From an uncultured Lachnospiraceae bacterium (GTDB lineage: Bacteria; Bacillota; Clostridia; Lachnospirales; Lachnospiraceae): DNA of 39,299 nucleotides. Under the pieces are notes generated by a model. It made no database searches. It worked only from the letters and a program-made list of their open reading frames with translations, and was not told where the DNA came from. This document shows, piece by piece, positions 25,258 to 32,973 of this stretch. Each line of letters starts with the position of its first letter. Position 1 is the first letter of the stretch. Location of the stretch: positions 1-39,299 of the forward strand of contig CAMOGQ010000016.1 of the NCBI GenBank assembly GCA_946614165.1, read 5' to 3'. Position numbers and translations under genes: made by a program.

Positions 25258-25274
25258 GGCAGGACTCCCGGGGA

Positions 25275-27317
25275 TCAGCCCTTGCGGAGCCTGTGAATGG
25301 TATTGTGAAGGACCCTGATATCCAGAGGCTTGGTGATATGGGCATTCATGCCGGCACTGAAGGATTTCTCCACGTCCTCCGCGAAGGTATTGGCCGTCAT
25401 GGCCAGGATGGGAATGGACTTTGCGTCCTCCCTTGCCAGCGCCCTGAGCTGCCTGGTGGCCTCGTAGCCGTCCATGATGGGCATGGAAAGGTCCATGAGG
25501 ATCATATCGTAATAGCCCTGTCTGGAATTCCGGAACATGGCCAGGGCGGCAAGGCCGTTGCCGGCGATCTCGCACTTGGCCCCTTCCATCTCCAGAAGTT
25601 CCTTGAGGATATCGGCATTGATGATGTTGTCTTCCGCGGCCAAAAAGCGCATGCCGGAGAGGGTGCTCTCTTCCTCCTGCTGGCCGTTCTCCTGGTCTCT
25701 GGTAAAGACCAGACCCGCATCCGTCACGGCCCTGCGCAGGCCCGAAATAAAGAAGGGCTTGGGCAGGATGGCCGCCACACCGGATTTTTCCGCCTCGACC
25801 CGGATCATGTCCGGATGCTCGCACATCAGAAGAATGGGCGGAATGGTGCCCCAGGAAATGTTCTTAAGGCTCTTTGCTGTTTCCAGACCGTTCATGCCTT
25901 CGATATTCATATCCATCAGGATCATATCGTAAGGCCTGTCGTCCACTCTGGACTGCTCGATCAGCTGCATGCCGCCGTAGCTGGAGCTGGCGCAGACCGT
26001 CTCCAGACCGCAGCTTTCCAGAAGATCCTGGATCCTGGCGTATTCGGCGGGATTGGAATCGATCAGGAGGATCCTGTGGAGGCCCTTTTCCTTCCAGAAG
26101 TCGTCGTTGCCGGGCTCCACCGCCTGCAGGCGCAGGGTCACGGTAAAGACCGTTCCCACACCGGGGGTGCTTTCCACGGAAATATGACCGTTCATCAGAT
26201 CGATCAGCTTCTTGGTAATGGCAAGGCCCAGGCCGGCTCCCCTGGTATCCATGGTGCCTGCATGGACCATGTGGAAGGGCTCGTAAAGGTTGCTGATCAG
26301 CTGGGGCTCGATGCCTATGCCGTCATCGGATATCTCGAAGACCACGTCCATGAATTCCTGGTCCGAGGTCTCCACCGCAGAAACATTCATGCGGATATGG
26401 CCTTCGTCGGAAGTAAAGTTCACGGAATTGGTCAGAAGGTTCATCAGGACCTCGGCGATCCTCTCCTGGTCGCCCAGGAAGATATCGTGGGAGACCGCCG
26501 TCATATCCAGGACGAACTGCTGGTTCTTGCGTCTGGCCTGCTCGTCCACTGCGGCTGCCAGGCCCCTGCACATGATATCCAGGCTGAACTCTCCCACATC
26601 CAGGGAAGTGCCCCCGTTGCCGGCTCTGCTCATATCCACCACATGGTTGACCAGAGACAGAAGGGACTGGAGGGAAATGCTGATGTTGTTGGCGTATTCC
26701 TGAATCTTTTCGGGATTGGCGGCGTTCTTGCGCAGCAGTGTCACGTAGCCGGCGATGGAGTTCATGGGGGTCCGGAAGTCATGGGACATGTGGGCAAGGA
26801 AATCGCTCTTGGCCCGGTTGGAGCCTTCCACCACGTCCAAGATTTCCTGCACTCTGCGGTTCATATGGCTGCTGGTGGTGATGTCCTGCATGGTGATCAC
26901 ATACTTGGTGATCTCCTGAAAATCGCAGCGCCTGATCACGACCCGGTACCAGACTGTCTGGGTCCTGCCTCTGGGCTTGAACTCTGTGGTGAATTCCACA
27001 CTGCCTCCGGGCTGGATCCGTGACAGATCATCCCTGGTGATGCTTCGGGTCGTCTGTTTGGCCAGGGCAAAGAGGCGGCGGTAATTCTCGCACATTTCCT
27101 CATGAGGGATGCCGAAAGCCTGTTCCACGTTGGAAGTAACAAAATCCGGCTGCTCCGACTCCGTTCCGATCACAATGATCACATCTCCCGATCCGGTGAC
27201 CATGGTGTCAAACAGCGACAGCTGCAGACTGACCCTGTCCTCACTTTCAGCCAGTGCCTTCTTTAATTTCTGATTTTCATGAACTAAAGCTCTAACTTCC
27301 TGTTCTGAATACTTCAT
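25275..27317 (-). CDS. Soluble hybrid histidine kinase with PAS and two receiver domains
   Basis: A 680-residue kinase without membrane segments. A short coiled coil is followed by a PAS-like domain (about 35-150), HisKA with His179 (HMSHDFRTPMNSI), an ATPase domain with NLLTNSVNF, DDGIGI and GAGLGL (about 290-395), and two receivers. The first (about 415-535) has Asp469 and Lys520, but its acidic pair reads DS and its Thr/Ser switch is Cys, so it may be inactive. The second (about 557-675) is complete (EDN, Asp609, MTAN, Lys663). I prefer the start at 27317 (AGAGG six bases upstream); 27347 is possible. No Hpt protein is nearby. It may control the downstream sugar-acid genes (inferred). Confidence 0.92.
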   Translation of the reverse strand: MKYSEQEVRALVHENQKLKKALAESEDRVSLQLSLFDTMVTGSGDVIIVIGTESEQPDFVTSNVEQAFGIPHEEMCENYRRLFALAKQTTRSITRDDLSRIQPGGSVEFTTEFKPRGRTQTVWYRVVIRRCDFQEITKYVITMQDITTSSHMNRRVQEILDVVEGSNRAKSDFLAHMSHDFRTPMNSIAGYVTLLRKNAANPEKIQEYANNISISLQSLLSLVNHVVDMSRAGNGGTSLDVGEFSLDIMCRGLAAAVDEQARRKNQQFVLDMTAVSHDIFLGDQERIAEVLMNLLTNSVNFTSDEGHIRMNVSAVETSDQEFMDVVFEISDDGIGIEPQLISNLYEPFHMVHAGTMDTRGAGLGLAITKKLIDLMNGHISVESTPGVGTVFTVTLRLQAVEPGNDDFWKEKGLHRILLIDSNPAEYARIQDLLESCGLETVCASSSYGGMQLIEQSRVDDRPYDMILMDMNIEGMNGLETAKSLKNISWGTIPPILLMCEHPDMIRVEAEKSGVAAILPKPFFISGLRRAVTDAGLVFTRDQENGQQEEESTLSGMRFLAAEDNIINADILKELLEMEGAKCEIAGNGLAALAMFRNSRQGYYDMILMDLSMPIMDGYEATRQLRALAREDAKSIPILAMTANTFAEDVEKSFSAGMNAHITKPLDIRVLHNTIHRLRKG

Positions 27318-27451
27318 CCTGATCCTCTGCTCTTTCCAAAGCGCCATGAAAACCCACCGCTATCCCGGAAGGTTCCGGCATTATCAGCTGTGGGTTGCTC
27401 CTTCAGGCCCGTTTCCGGGCAGTCTGTAAATGCAGCAGTGATATATATTTT

Positions 27452-27515
27452 CCGCTGCCATGCCCTTATTATATTACCTTATATACGATTAGGCAAATAC
27501 AAAGGCTGGCAGCGG
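27452..27515 (-). promoter_or_regulatory. Hybrid kinase promoter bracketed by a 9-bp inverted repeat
   Basis: TTGCCT (27491-27496) and a perfect TATAAT (27468-27473) are 17 bases apart on the minus strand. A 9-bp inverted repeat brackets them: CCGCTGCCA (27452-27460), at the start site, and TGGCAGCGG (27507-27515), upstream of -35. This could be a pair of operator sites. Confidence 0.55.
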
Positions 27516-27575
27516 GATGAGACAAAAGTGTCGAAATGTTACCCGCAGTCCTGTCATTTGTGGCCGGCAGCTGCC

Positions 27576-29447
27576 TTACACATTTTTTACGCGCAGGCAG
27601 CGGATGGCGTTGAGGACGCACAGGACCATAACCCCTACATCCGCAAAGATGGCTAGCCACATGTTGGCAATGCCCAGGGCTCCCAGGATCAGGCAGGCGG
27701 CCTTGACGCCGATGGCGAAATAAATGTTTTCATAGACGATCCGGATACATTTGCGGGCGATCCGGATGGCCTTGCCGATCTTTCTGGGATCGTCGTCCAT
27801 AAGAACGATGTCCGCGGCTTCGATGGCCGCATCGGACCCCAGTGCTCCCATGGCAATGCCGATGTCCGCTCTGGAAAGGACCGGGGCGTCGTTGATACCG
27901 TCACCGGCAAAGGCCAGTTTTTCTCCGGGCGCCGCCTGGGAAAGCAGCTCCTCCACGATCCGGACCTTGTCCGCGGGCAGAAGCTCTGCACAGACCCTGT
28001 CGATGCCCACTTCCCGGGCTACCGCTTCGGCCGTTTCCTTTAGATCTCCTGTCAGCATGACGGTGGTATGGACGCCTGACTTCTTCAGTTCCTCTACCGC
28101 TTCCTTTGCCCCGTCCTTGATGCGGTCACTTATGACCATGTGTCCGGTATAGGTCCCGTCCACCGCTGTATGGATGATGGTGCCGGCAGTGTGGCACTCG
28201 ATGCCCTCGATCCCCTGATGCTCCATCAGCTTCATGTTGCCCACAGCCACCTTTTTTCCGTCCACCAGGGCCGTGACGCCCCGGCCGCTGTGCTCTTCCA
28301 CCTGGTCCACCCGGCCCAGGTCCACCTGGCCTTGATAAGCCCTCTGGATGCTCTGGCTGATGGGATGGGAGGAGTGGCCCTCCGCATGGGCCGCCATTTC
28401 CAGCAGTTCCTCTTCGGGGATAGTATTGTGGTGGACGCCCACCACTTCGAAGTCTCCTCTGGTGATGGTTCCGGTCTTGTCAAAGACCACCGTTCTTACT
28501 TTTGAGAGAGTCTCCATGTAGTTGGATCCCTTGATCAGGATGCCCTGGCTGCTGGCTCCTCCGATGCCTCCGAAAAAGCTTAAGGGAATGGAGACGACGA
28601 TGGCACAGGGGCAGCTGATGACCAGGAAGGTCAGAGCCCTGTAGATCCAGTCTCCCCACAGGGGAGCCATGCCCAGGATCAGGCGGATAAAGGGCGGCAC
28701 AAAGGCCAGGGCCAGAGCACCATAGCATACCGCCGGCGTATAGACTCTTGCAAACTTGGTAATGAACTGCTCGGACCTGGACTTTCGGGAGCTGGCATTC
28801 TCCACCAGGTCCAGAATTTTGGAAGCCGTGGATTCATCGAATTCCTTTGTAGTCTCGATCCTTAAAACGCCGGACATGTTGATGCAGCCACTGAGGACCT
28901 CATCTCCCGTATGTGTCGTTCTGGGTACGCTCTCTCCGGTCAGGGCCGAGGTGTTGAGCACCGACTCCCCTTCTCTTACGATGCCGTCCAGAGGGATCTT
29001 CTCGCCGGGATTAACCACAATGATGCTGCCCACTTCCACGTCGTCGGGATCTACCCTTTCGATCTGCCCGTCTTCTTCAATATTGGCATAGTCAGGCCGG
29101 ATATCCATAAGATCCGTTATGCTCTTCCGGCTCTTTCCCACGGCAATGCCCTGGAAGAGCTCTCCGATCTGATAGAACCACATGACGGCCACGCCTTCGG
29201 TATATTCCCCCAGGGCCATGGCTCCTATGGTCGCCACCGCCATCAGGAAGCACTCGTCGAAGACCTGCCTGTTCTTCACGCCTTTGAAGGCCTTTCGCAG
29301 GATGTCATGGCCCACGGTCAGATAGGGCGCCATAAAAAGGACAAAGCGCAGGACCGGATAATTCTTCAAGGGAAGAAGAGCAAGGACCAGCATCATAAGG
29401 CCTGCCGCGATCACTCTCGTTAATAGGTTTTTCTGTTTCTTAGTCAT
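27576..29447 (-). CDS. P1B-2-type heavy-metal ATPase (Zn/Cd/Pb efflux)
   Basis: A 623-residue P-type ATPase that should export zinc, cadmium or lead. It has TGES, SCPCAIV in the metal-binding helix, DKTGT with the phosphorylated Asp, the HP motif (SSHPIS) and GDGINDAP. The Lys in AIGVKAA and Asp in IFADVGVMV in the last two helices fit the P1B-2 group (ZntA-like) rather than copper pumps. The usual N-terminal metal-binding domain is missing and is supplied by the separate HMA protein encoded upstream. The ATG at 29447 is chosen because GGTGG lies upstream; a GTG four codons earlier has no ribosome site. Confidence 0.93.
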   Translation of the reverse strand: MTKKQKNLLTRVIAAGLMMLVLALLPLKNYPVLRFVLFMAPYLTVGHDILRKAFKGVKNRQVFDECFLMAVATIGAMALGEYTEGVAVMWFYQIGELFQGIAVGKSRKSITDLMDIRPDYANIEEDGQIERVDPDDVEVGSIIVVNPGEKIPLDGIVREGESVLNTSALTGESVPRTTHTGDEVLSGCINMSGVLRIETTKEFDESTASKILDLVENASSRKSRSEQFITKFARVYTPAVCYGALALAFVPPFIRLILGMAPLWGDWIYRALTFLVISCPCAIVVSIPLSFFGGIGGASSQGILIKGSNYMETLSKVRTVVFDKTGTITRGDFEVVGVHHNTIPEEELLEMAAHAEGHSSHPISQSIQRAYQGQVDLGRVDQVEEHSGRGVTALVDGKKVAVGNMKLMEHQGIEGIECHTAGTIIHTAVDGTYTGHMVISDRIKDGAKEAVEELKKSGVHTTVMLTGDLKETAEAVAREVGIDRVCAELLPADKVRIVEELLSQAAPGEKLAFAGDGINDAPVLSRADIGIAMGALGSDAAIEAADIVLMDDDPRKIGKAIRIARKCIRIVYENIYFAIGVKAACLILGALGIANMWLAIFADVGVMVLCVLNAIRCLRVKNV

Positions 29448-29490
29448 ATCAGTTACCACCGGACGGATCCAATATCTTACTTAAGTAAAA

Positions 29491-29528
29491 CTGCCGCCGG
29501 AGCCGTCTTAAGAGACACCCGGCGGCAG
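29491..29528 (-). terminator. Hairpin/attenuator between the HMA and ATPase genes
   Basis: A perfect 10-bp GC stem (29491-29500 with 29519-29528) with a small inner hairpin is followed on the minus strand by TTTTACTT. It would give partial termination, making more HMA protein than ATPase, or stabilise the upstream mRNA. Confidence 0.6.
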
Positions 29529-29549
29529 AAGTAAATTACGAAGAAAATC

Positions 29550-29771
29550 TTATTTCAGGAAGATCTCGCAGTCGTCTTCCACGACTTTGCAGTTCTTTAT
29601 GACTTCCTGCATAACGGCGTCTGTGTCCGCTCCGTCTTCGAATTCCACCTTCATCTTCAGGGCCATGAAATTCACAACGGCATCCTTTACGCCCGGGGTC
29701 TTCTTCGTCGCTTCCTCCATCTTTGCCGCACAGTTGGCACAGTCCACTTCGATCTTATAAGTCTTTTTCAT
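29550..29771 (-). CDS. Small HMA-domain metal-binding protein
   Basis: A 73-residue stand-alone heavy-metal-associated domain. The motif VDCANCAAKME (Cys11, Cys14, with Asp before the first Cys) resembles the zinc/cadmium-type HMA domain of ZntA rather than the copper MxCxxC form. It is encoded directly ahead of a metal ATPase that lacks this domain, so it probably delivers metal to or regulates the pump. AAGGGA precedes the chosen ATG; the longer frame would start inside the operator. A repressor operator and a Fur-like box lie just upstream. Confidence 0.9.
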   Translation of the reverse strand: MKKTYKIEVDCANCAAKMEEATKKTPGVKDAVVNFMALKMKVEFEDGADTDAVMQEVIKNCKVVEDDCEIFLK

Positions 29772-29791
29772 AGCTTTTCCCTTTCGTATAT

Positions 29792-29810
29792 GAAATTGAT
29801 TTTCATTTTC
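29792..29810 (-). promoter_or_regulatory. Fur-like box in the metal-efflux leader
   Basis: On the minus strand GAAAATGAAAATCAATTTC matches the classical 19-base Fur box at 15 of 19 positions. It lies between the ArsR-type operator and the HMA start. The region is AT-rich, which makes chance matches more likely. Confidence 0.4.
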
Positions 29811-29811
29811 A

Positions 29812-29837
29812 AACATATGAATAAATGTTCATATGTT
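29812..29837 (-). promoter_or_regulatory. ArsR/SmtB-type operator of the HMA-ATPase operon
   Basis: AACATATGAA-N6-TTCATATGTT, a perfect 10-bp inverted repeat, contains the TGAA-N6-TTCA core of SmtB/CadC operators. It covers the expected transcription start. Confidence 0.88.
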
Positions 29838-29844
29838 ATTTACT

Positions 29845-29872
29845 ATTTTACGCCTCTCTGCCACTGTGTCAA
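29845..29872 (-). promoter_or_regulatory. Promoter of the HMA-ATPase operon
   Basis: A perfect TTGACA (29867-29872) and TAAAAT (29845-29850) are 16 bases apart on the minus strand; the operator begins right after the -10. Confidence 0.8.
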
Positions 29873-29890
29873 GCGGCAGGAGGCGTTTTT
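29851..29890. terminator. Hairpin after arsR, T-run on the plus side
   Basis: CGCCTC/GAGGCG and CTGCC/GGCAG form an 11-bp stem with one bulged T (29851-29862 with 29875-29885). TTTTT follows on the plus strand, so as an intrinsic terminator it points the opposite way from the genes. It encloses the -35 of the HMA promoter. Confidence 0.5.
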
Positions 29891-29894
29891 CAGA

Positions 29895-30254
29895 TTATTC
29901 GGACAGGTGCTCGAAGCCCTGGCCGATGATGGTCCTGACGTGGTCGTCCGCCAGGAAATAGATCACGGATTTTCCTTCTCTTCTGCTCCTTACCAGTCTG
30001 GCCTGCTTGAGGATCTTCAGCTGGTGGGATACCGCGGACTGGGTCATATTCAGGGTCTCTGCCAGATCGCAGACACAGATCTCCGCCTCAAAAAGAGCGA
30101 AGAGGATCCGGATCCTGGTGGAATCCCCGAAGACCTTGAAGAGCTCCGCAAGATCATAGAGCTGGTCTTCCGAGGGCATCTGATGAAGAATATTTTCTAC
30201 CCTGTCCTTATGAACTTCCATGCATTCGCAGACGTCTACATCGCCGATCGCCAT
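29895..30254 (-). CDS. ArsR/SmtB-family metal-responsive repressor
   Basis: A 119-residue winged-helix repressor that leaves DNA when it binds metal. It carries an alpha3-type site (ICVCDLAE, Cys60 and Cys62, with N-terminal Cys9 and Cys11) as in CadC, and an alpha5 site (Asp103, His105, His116, Glu119) with the spacing of SmtB/CzrA zinc ligands. It should therefore sense zinc and possibly cadmium or lead. The HTH spans about 60-85 (LNMTQSAVSHQLKILK). I start at MAIGDV, downstream of its operator; a longer frame would begin inside the operator. The next genes downstream are its likely targets. Confidence 0.94.
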   Translation of the reverse strand: MAIGDVDVCECMEVHKDRVENILHQMPSEDQLYDLAELFKVFGDSTRIRILFALFEAEICVCDLAETLNMTQSAVSHQLKILKQARLVRSRREGKSVIYFLADDHVRTIIGQGFEHLSE

Positions 30255-30282
30255 GTTTCCCGTGCCTCTCAAAATCTTCTTA

Positions 30283-30312
30283 TAAACATATGAATGATTG
30301 TTCATATGTTTA
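30283..30312 (-). promoter_or_regulatory. ArsR/SmtB-type operator of arsR
   Basis: TAAACATATGAA-N6-TTCATATGTTTA, a perfect 12-bp inverted repeat, is almost the same as the operator at 29812. It indicates autoregulation. A weak promoter (TTGCAT, 17 bases, TAGTTT) overlaps its upstream side. Confidence 0.88.
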
Positions 30313-30372
30313 AACTACCACTTCTGCCGGGATTATGCAAGCCCTTTTTCAGACTTTTTTCTCTTCCGCCTT

Positions 30373-30741
30373 TTACCTGAGGATCCTGTAGCCCCGGGAA
30401 GAGAGCAGATCCAGGGCGCTTTCAAAGTCCCCTTCCTTTACCAGAATATAGTCGGTCTGGTAGGTGGAAAGGGCAAAGATGCTGATGCCGGCCTCCGAAA
30501 GAAGGCCGGAGATCCGGGCCAGAATGCCGATCAGGGAAAAGTCCAGGATCCCCCGGATGCGGAAGCCCCTCCAGCCGTCCTCCCTCTCCAGAGTGCCTTT
30601 GGGAACATCCTCCGTCCTGCAGACCAGGGATATCTCTTTGTCCGTTCTGCCCAGAAAAAAGAAATCCTTTGCAGGGTCAAAGTCCTCTGCAGAGGCCAGA
30701 GTGCATACCGTCAGATCCATGTTCAGTACTTCCAGTTCCAT
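30373..30741 (-). CDS. ACT-domain protein
   Basis: A 122-residue protein with a C-terminal ACT domain (about 60-122: GILDFSLIGILARISGLLSEAGISIFALSTYQTDYILV), here read as shorter blocks LIGILARISGLL and ISIFALSTYQTDYILV. The type matches the small CASTOR-like ACT proteins, which bind amino acids or other ligands and lack an enzyme domain. AGGAATAAGG precedes the ATG. It follows the Rnf operon terminator with no promoter that I can see, so it may depend on read-through; it precedes arsR. Its partner and ligand are unknown. Confidence 0.82.
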   Translation of the reverse strand: MELEVLNMDLTVCTLASAEDFDPAKDFFFLGRTDKEISLVCRTEDVPKGTLEREDGWRGFRIRGILDFSLIGILARISGLLSEAGISIFALSTYQTDYILVKEGDFESALDLLSSRGYRILR

Positions 30742-30768
30742 CCTTATTCCTCCCTCAGGCTGTTTACG

Positions 30769-30806
30769 GAAAAAGGTCCCGTTCCGGAAATCCGGAACGG
30801 GACCTT
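30769..30806 (-). terminator. Terminator of the rnf operon
   Basis: A perfect 15-bp stem (30773-30787 with 30792-30806, 4-base loop) ends in TTTTT on the minus strand, 39 bases past the rnfB stop. Confidence 0.92.
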
Positions 30807-30844
30807 CGAAATTCCATCATACGGCTTATTCAGCTTTTCTGTCT

Positions 30845-31675
30845 TCAGGCTTCTTTTGCAGGAGCCTTTCTGACGCGCTCATAGCGCTGTGTGATGATGT
30901 GGGCAGGGCACTTCTGTGCGCACAGTCCGCAGCTCTTGCACTTGTCGTAGTCGATCTGTGCAATGTTGTTTGTCACGGTGATGGCTTCAAAGTGGCACTG
31001 GCGTGTGCAGAGACCGCAGCCGAGGCAGCCGGCGTCGCACATCTGCTTGACCAGAACGCCCTTTTCTGTGTTGCGGCACTGGACCGCATACATGGACTTG
31101 TCGGGAATGATCTCGATCAGGTGCTGAGGGCAGGCCTTTGCGCACTTGCCGCAGCCGACGCACTTCTCACGGTCTACGACGGCGATGCCGTTTACGATGT
31201 GGATGGCGTCGAAGTCACACTGGGCAACGCATTCGCCAAAGCCAAGGCAGCCCTGCTGGCAGGCCTTGCCGCCGTTGCCGGGGACGGCCTGAGCGCCGGA
31301 GCAGGTCTCGATGCCTACATAGTTTCCGGTCCTCTTTGCCAGATCGCAGGTACCTGCGCAGCGGACAAAGGCCACCTTCTTGTCTGAGGCAGAGCCGGCT
31401 TCCACGCCCATGATGGCGGAGATCTTCTCAGCCACAGGAGCGCCGCCTACAGGGCAGGCGTTTGTGGGAGCTTCTCCCTTGGTGATGGCAGCAGCGCAGC
31501 CGTCACATCCGGGATAACCGCAGGCGCCGCAGTTGTTGCCGGGAAGGGCTTCCCTGACTTCGGCTTCTCTGGGGTCAACTTCAACTTTAAACTTGTTTCC
31601 GGCAAATACCAGCATGATACCGATCAGGATACCGACGATTGCCAGAAGGACGATGGTGATGATTACTATTGTCAT
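30845..31675 (-). CDS. rnfB: Rnf complex subunit B (iron-sulfur protein)
   Basis: RnfB takes electrons from reduced ferredoxin and passes them into the Rnf complex, which reduces NAD and pumps Na+ or H+. The 276-residue protein has one N-terminal membrane anchor (1-25), a [4Fe-4S] domain with Cys49, Cys52, Cys57 and Cys74 (GNNCGACGYPGC), and ferredoxin-like cysteine clusters at 139-153, 172-182, 213-227 and 246-256. The number of clusters matches clostridial RnfB. It is the last gene of the operon, 18 bases after rnfA, and is followed by a strong terminator. Confidence 0.97.
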   Translation of the reverse strand: MTIVIITIVLLAIVGILIGIMLVFAGNKFKVEVDPREAEVREALPGNNCGACGYPGCDGCAAAITKGEAPTNACPVGGAPVAEKISAIMGVEAGSASDKKVAFVRCAGTCDLAKRTGNYVGIETCSGAQAVPGNGGKACQQGCLGFGECVAQCDFDAIHIVNGIAVVDREKCVGCGKCAKACPQHLIEIIPDKSMYAVQCRNTEKGVLVKQMCDAGCLGCGLCTRQCHFEAITVTNNIAQIDYDKCKSCGLCAQKCPAHIITQRYERVRKAPAKEA

Positions 31676-31693
31676 ATTCGTTCCCCTCCTGCT

Positions 31694-32272
31694 TTAGCCC
31701 AGTGTCAGGGTTGAGAATCCAAAGAAGGCCATACCCATCAGAGCAGCCGCGAACAGTACCAGGGGCGCTCCCTGTACAGGTCCGGGCACGTCATTGTCGA
31801 CCATGGACTCACGGATGCCGGCCAGAAGGACGATGGCGATCGTATAACCCACTGCGGTACCGAAACCGTTGATGACGGACTCGATGAAATTGTAACCGTC
31901 CGTTACGTTGTTCAGGGCAACGCCCAGAACAGCGCAGTTGGTGGTGATCAGGGGCAGGAAGATACCCAGGGCCTGATAAAGGGCAGGGGATGTCTTCTTC
32001 AGGAACATTTCCACCAGCTGGACCAGTGCGGCGATGACCAGGATGAATACGATGGTCTGCAGATAGCCCAGGCTGAAGGGTTCCAGAATAAAGGTATAGA
32101 TCAGGTTCGCTACCGCGGAGGCGATGGTCAGGACGAAGATAACAGCCATACCAAGGCTGAAAGACGTCTTGATCTTGTTGGAAACGCCTACGAAGGAGCA
32201 GATACCGAGGAACTGACTCAGGACTACGTTGTTGACCAGAGCAGCCGTAATGATGATCATAAAAAGACTCAT
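31694..32272 (-). CDS. rnfA: Rnf complex subunit A
   Basis: RnfA is an integral membrane subunit (192 residues, six predicted helices) related to RnfE/NqrE. With RnfE it holds an iron-sulfur cluster inside the membrane by conserved cysteines: FLGICSFVGVS near residue 25 and TTNCAVLGVALN near residue 110. The start overlaps the rnfE stop by four bases (ATGA), indicating translational coupling. Confidence 0.97.
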   Translation of the reverse strand: MSLFMIIITAALVNNVVLSQFLGICSFVGVSNKIKTSFSLGMAVIFVLTIASAVANLIYTFILEPFSLGYLQTIVFILVIAALVQLVEMFLKKTSPALYQALGIFLPLITTNCAVLGVALNNVTDGYNFIESVINGFGTAVGYTIAIVLLAGIRESMVDNDVPGPVQGAPLVLFAAALMGMAFFGFSTLTLG

Positions 32273-32958
32273 GCCTTAACCTCCTCCTTCTTATCACAGT
32301 TTTCCGTACCGGGTGTGCCGCAGCCTGCGCAGGATGCGCATCCTTCTTCCACCATCTTGTTGGCTCTGGTGGAGATGCCCCATGCGTTCATGACCATGAT
32401 GATGCAGCCCAGGACCAGGAAAGCGCCGGGCGCCTTTACGAGGACCGCGATGGGCTCGTAGAAGGAAGGAGCGATCTGAATGCCGAATACGGTGCCGGCA
32501 CCCAGCAGCTCACGGAAGGCACCCAGAAGGAAGAGTCCCAGCGTGAAGCCAAGGCCCATGCCCAGACCATCGAAGATGGAAGGAACGGGATCGTTCTTGG
32601 AAGCATAGGCTTCCGCACGGCCCAGGATGATGCAGTTAACGACGATCAGGGGGATATATACGCCGAGGGACTTGTTGATCTCAACGAAATATGCCTGCAT
32701 GATCAGCTGAACTACGGTAACGAAAGATGCAACGATAACGATGTAAGCGGGAAGTCTGACCTCATCGGGGATCAGCTTCCGGAACAGAGAGATAACAAAG
32801 TTCGAAATAATCAGGACGACCATGGTAGACAGTCCCATACCGATCGCATTGGTTGCGGATGTGGTGACAGCCAGCGTAGGACACATACCCAGCATCAGAA
32901 TGAAGGTGGGATTTTCCTTGACTATGCCGTTATAAAGACGCTCTACATTTTTATTCAC
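32269..32958 (-). CDS. rnfE: Rnf complex subunit E with a cysteine-rich tail
   Basis: RnfE is the pseudo-symmetric partner of RnfA in the membrane. The 229-residue protein has six hydrophobic segments, the cysteine-bearing MLGMCPTLAVTTSATNA near residue 22-38 and VNCIILGRAEA near residue 110-120. After the last helix there is an extra hydrophilic tail with CASCAGC and a further Cys seven residues later (CxxCxxCx7C), then charged residues. This tail could bind an iron-sulfur cluster or zinc; it is not part of the core family. It lies 15 bases after rnfDG and overlaps rnfA by four bases. Confidence 0.95.
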   Translation of the reverse strand: MNKNVERLYNGIVKENPTFILMLGMCPTLAVTTSATNAIGMGLSTMVVLIISNFVISLFRKLIPDEVRLPAYIVIVASFVTVVQLIMQAYFVEINKSLGVYIPLIVVNCIILGRAEAYASKNDPVPSIFDGLGMGLGFTLGLFLLGAFRELLGAGTVFGIQIAPSFYEPIAVLVKAPGAFLVLGCIIMVMNAWGISTRANKMVEEGCASCAGCGTPGTENCDKKEEVKA

Positions 32959-32973
32959 GACCTATCCCCTCCT

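Noticed and set aside
25159..25824. In-frame upstream extension of the cdaR-like frame
   Set aside because: It overlaps the end of the hybrid kinase gene in another frame; the ATG at 25158 has its own ribosome site and matches the family start.
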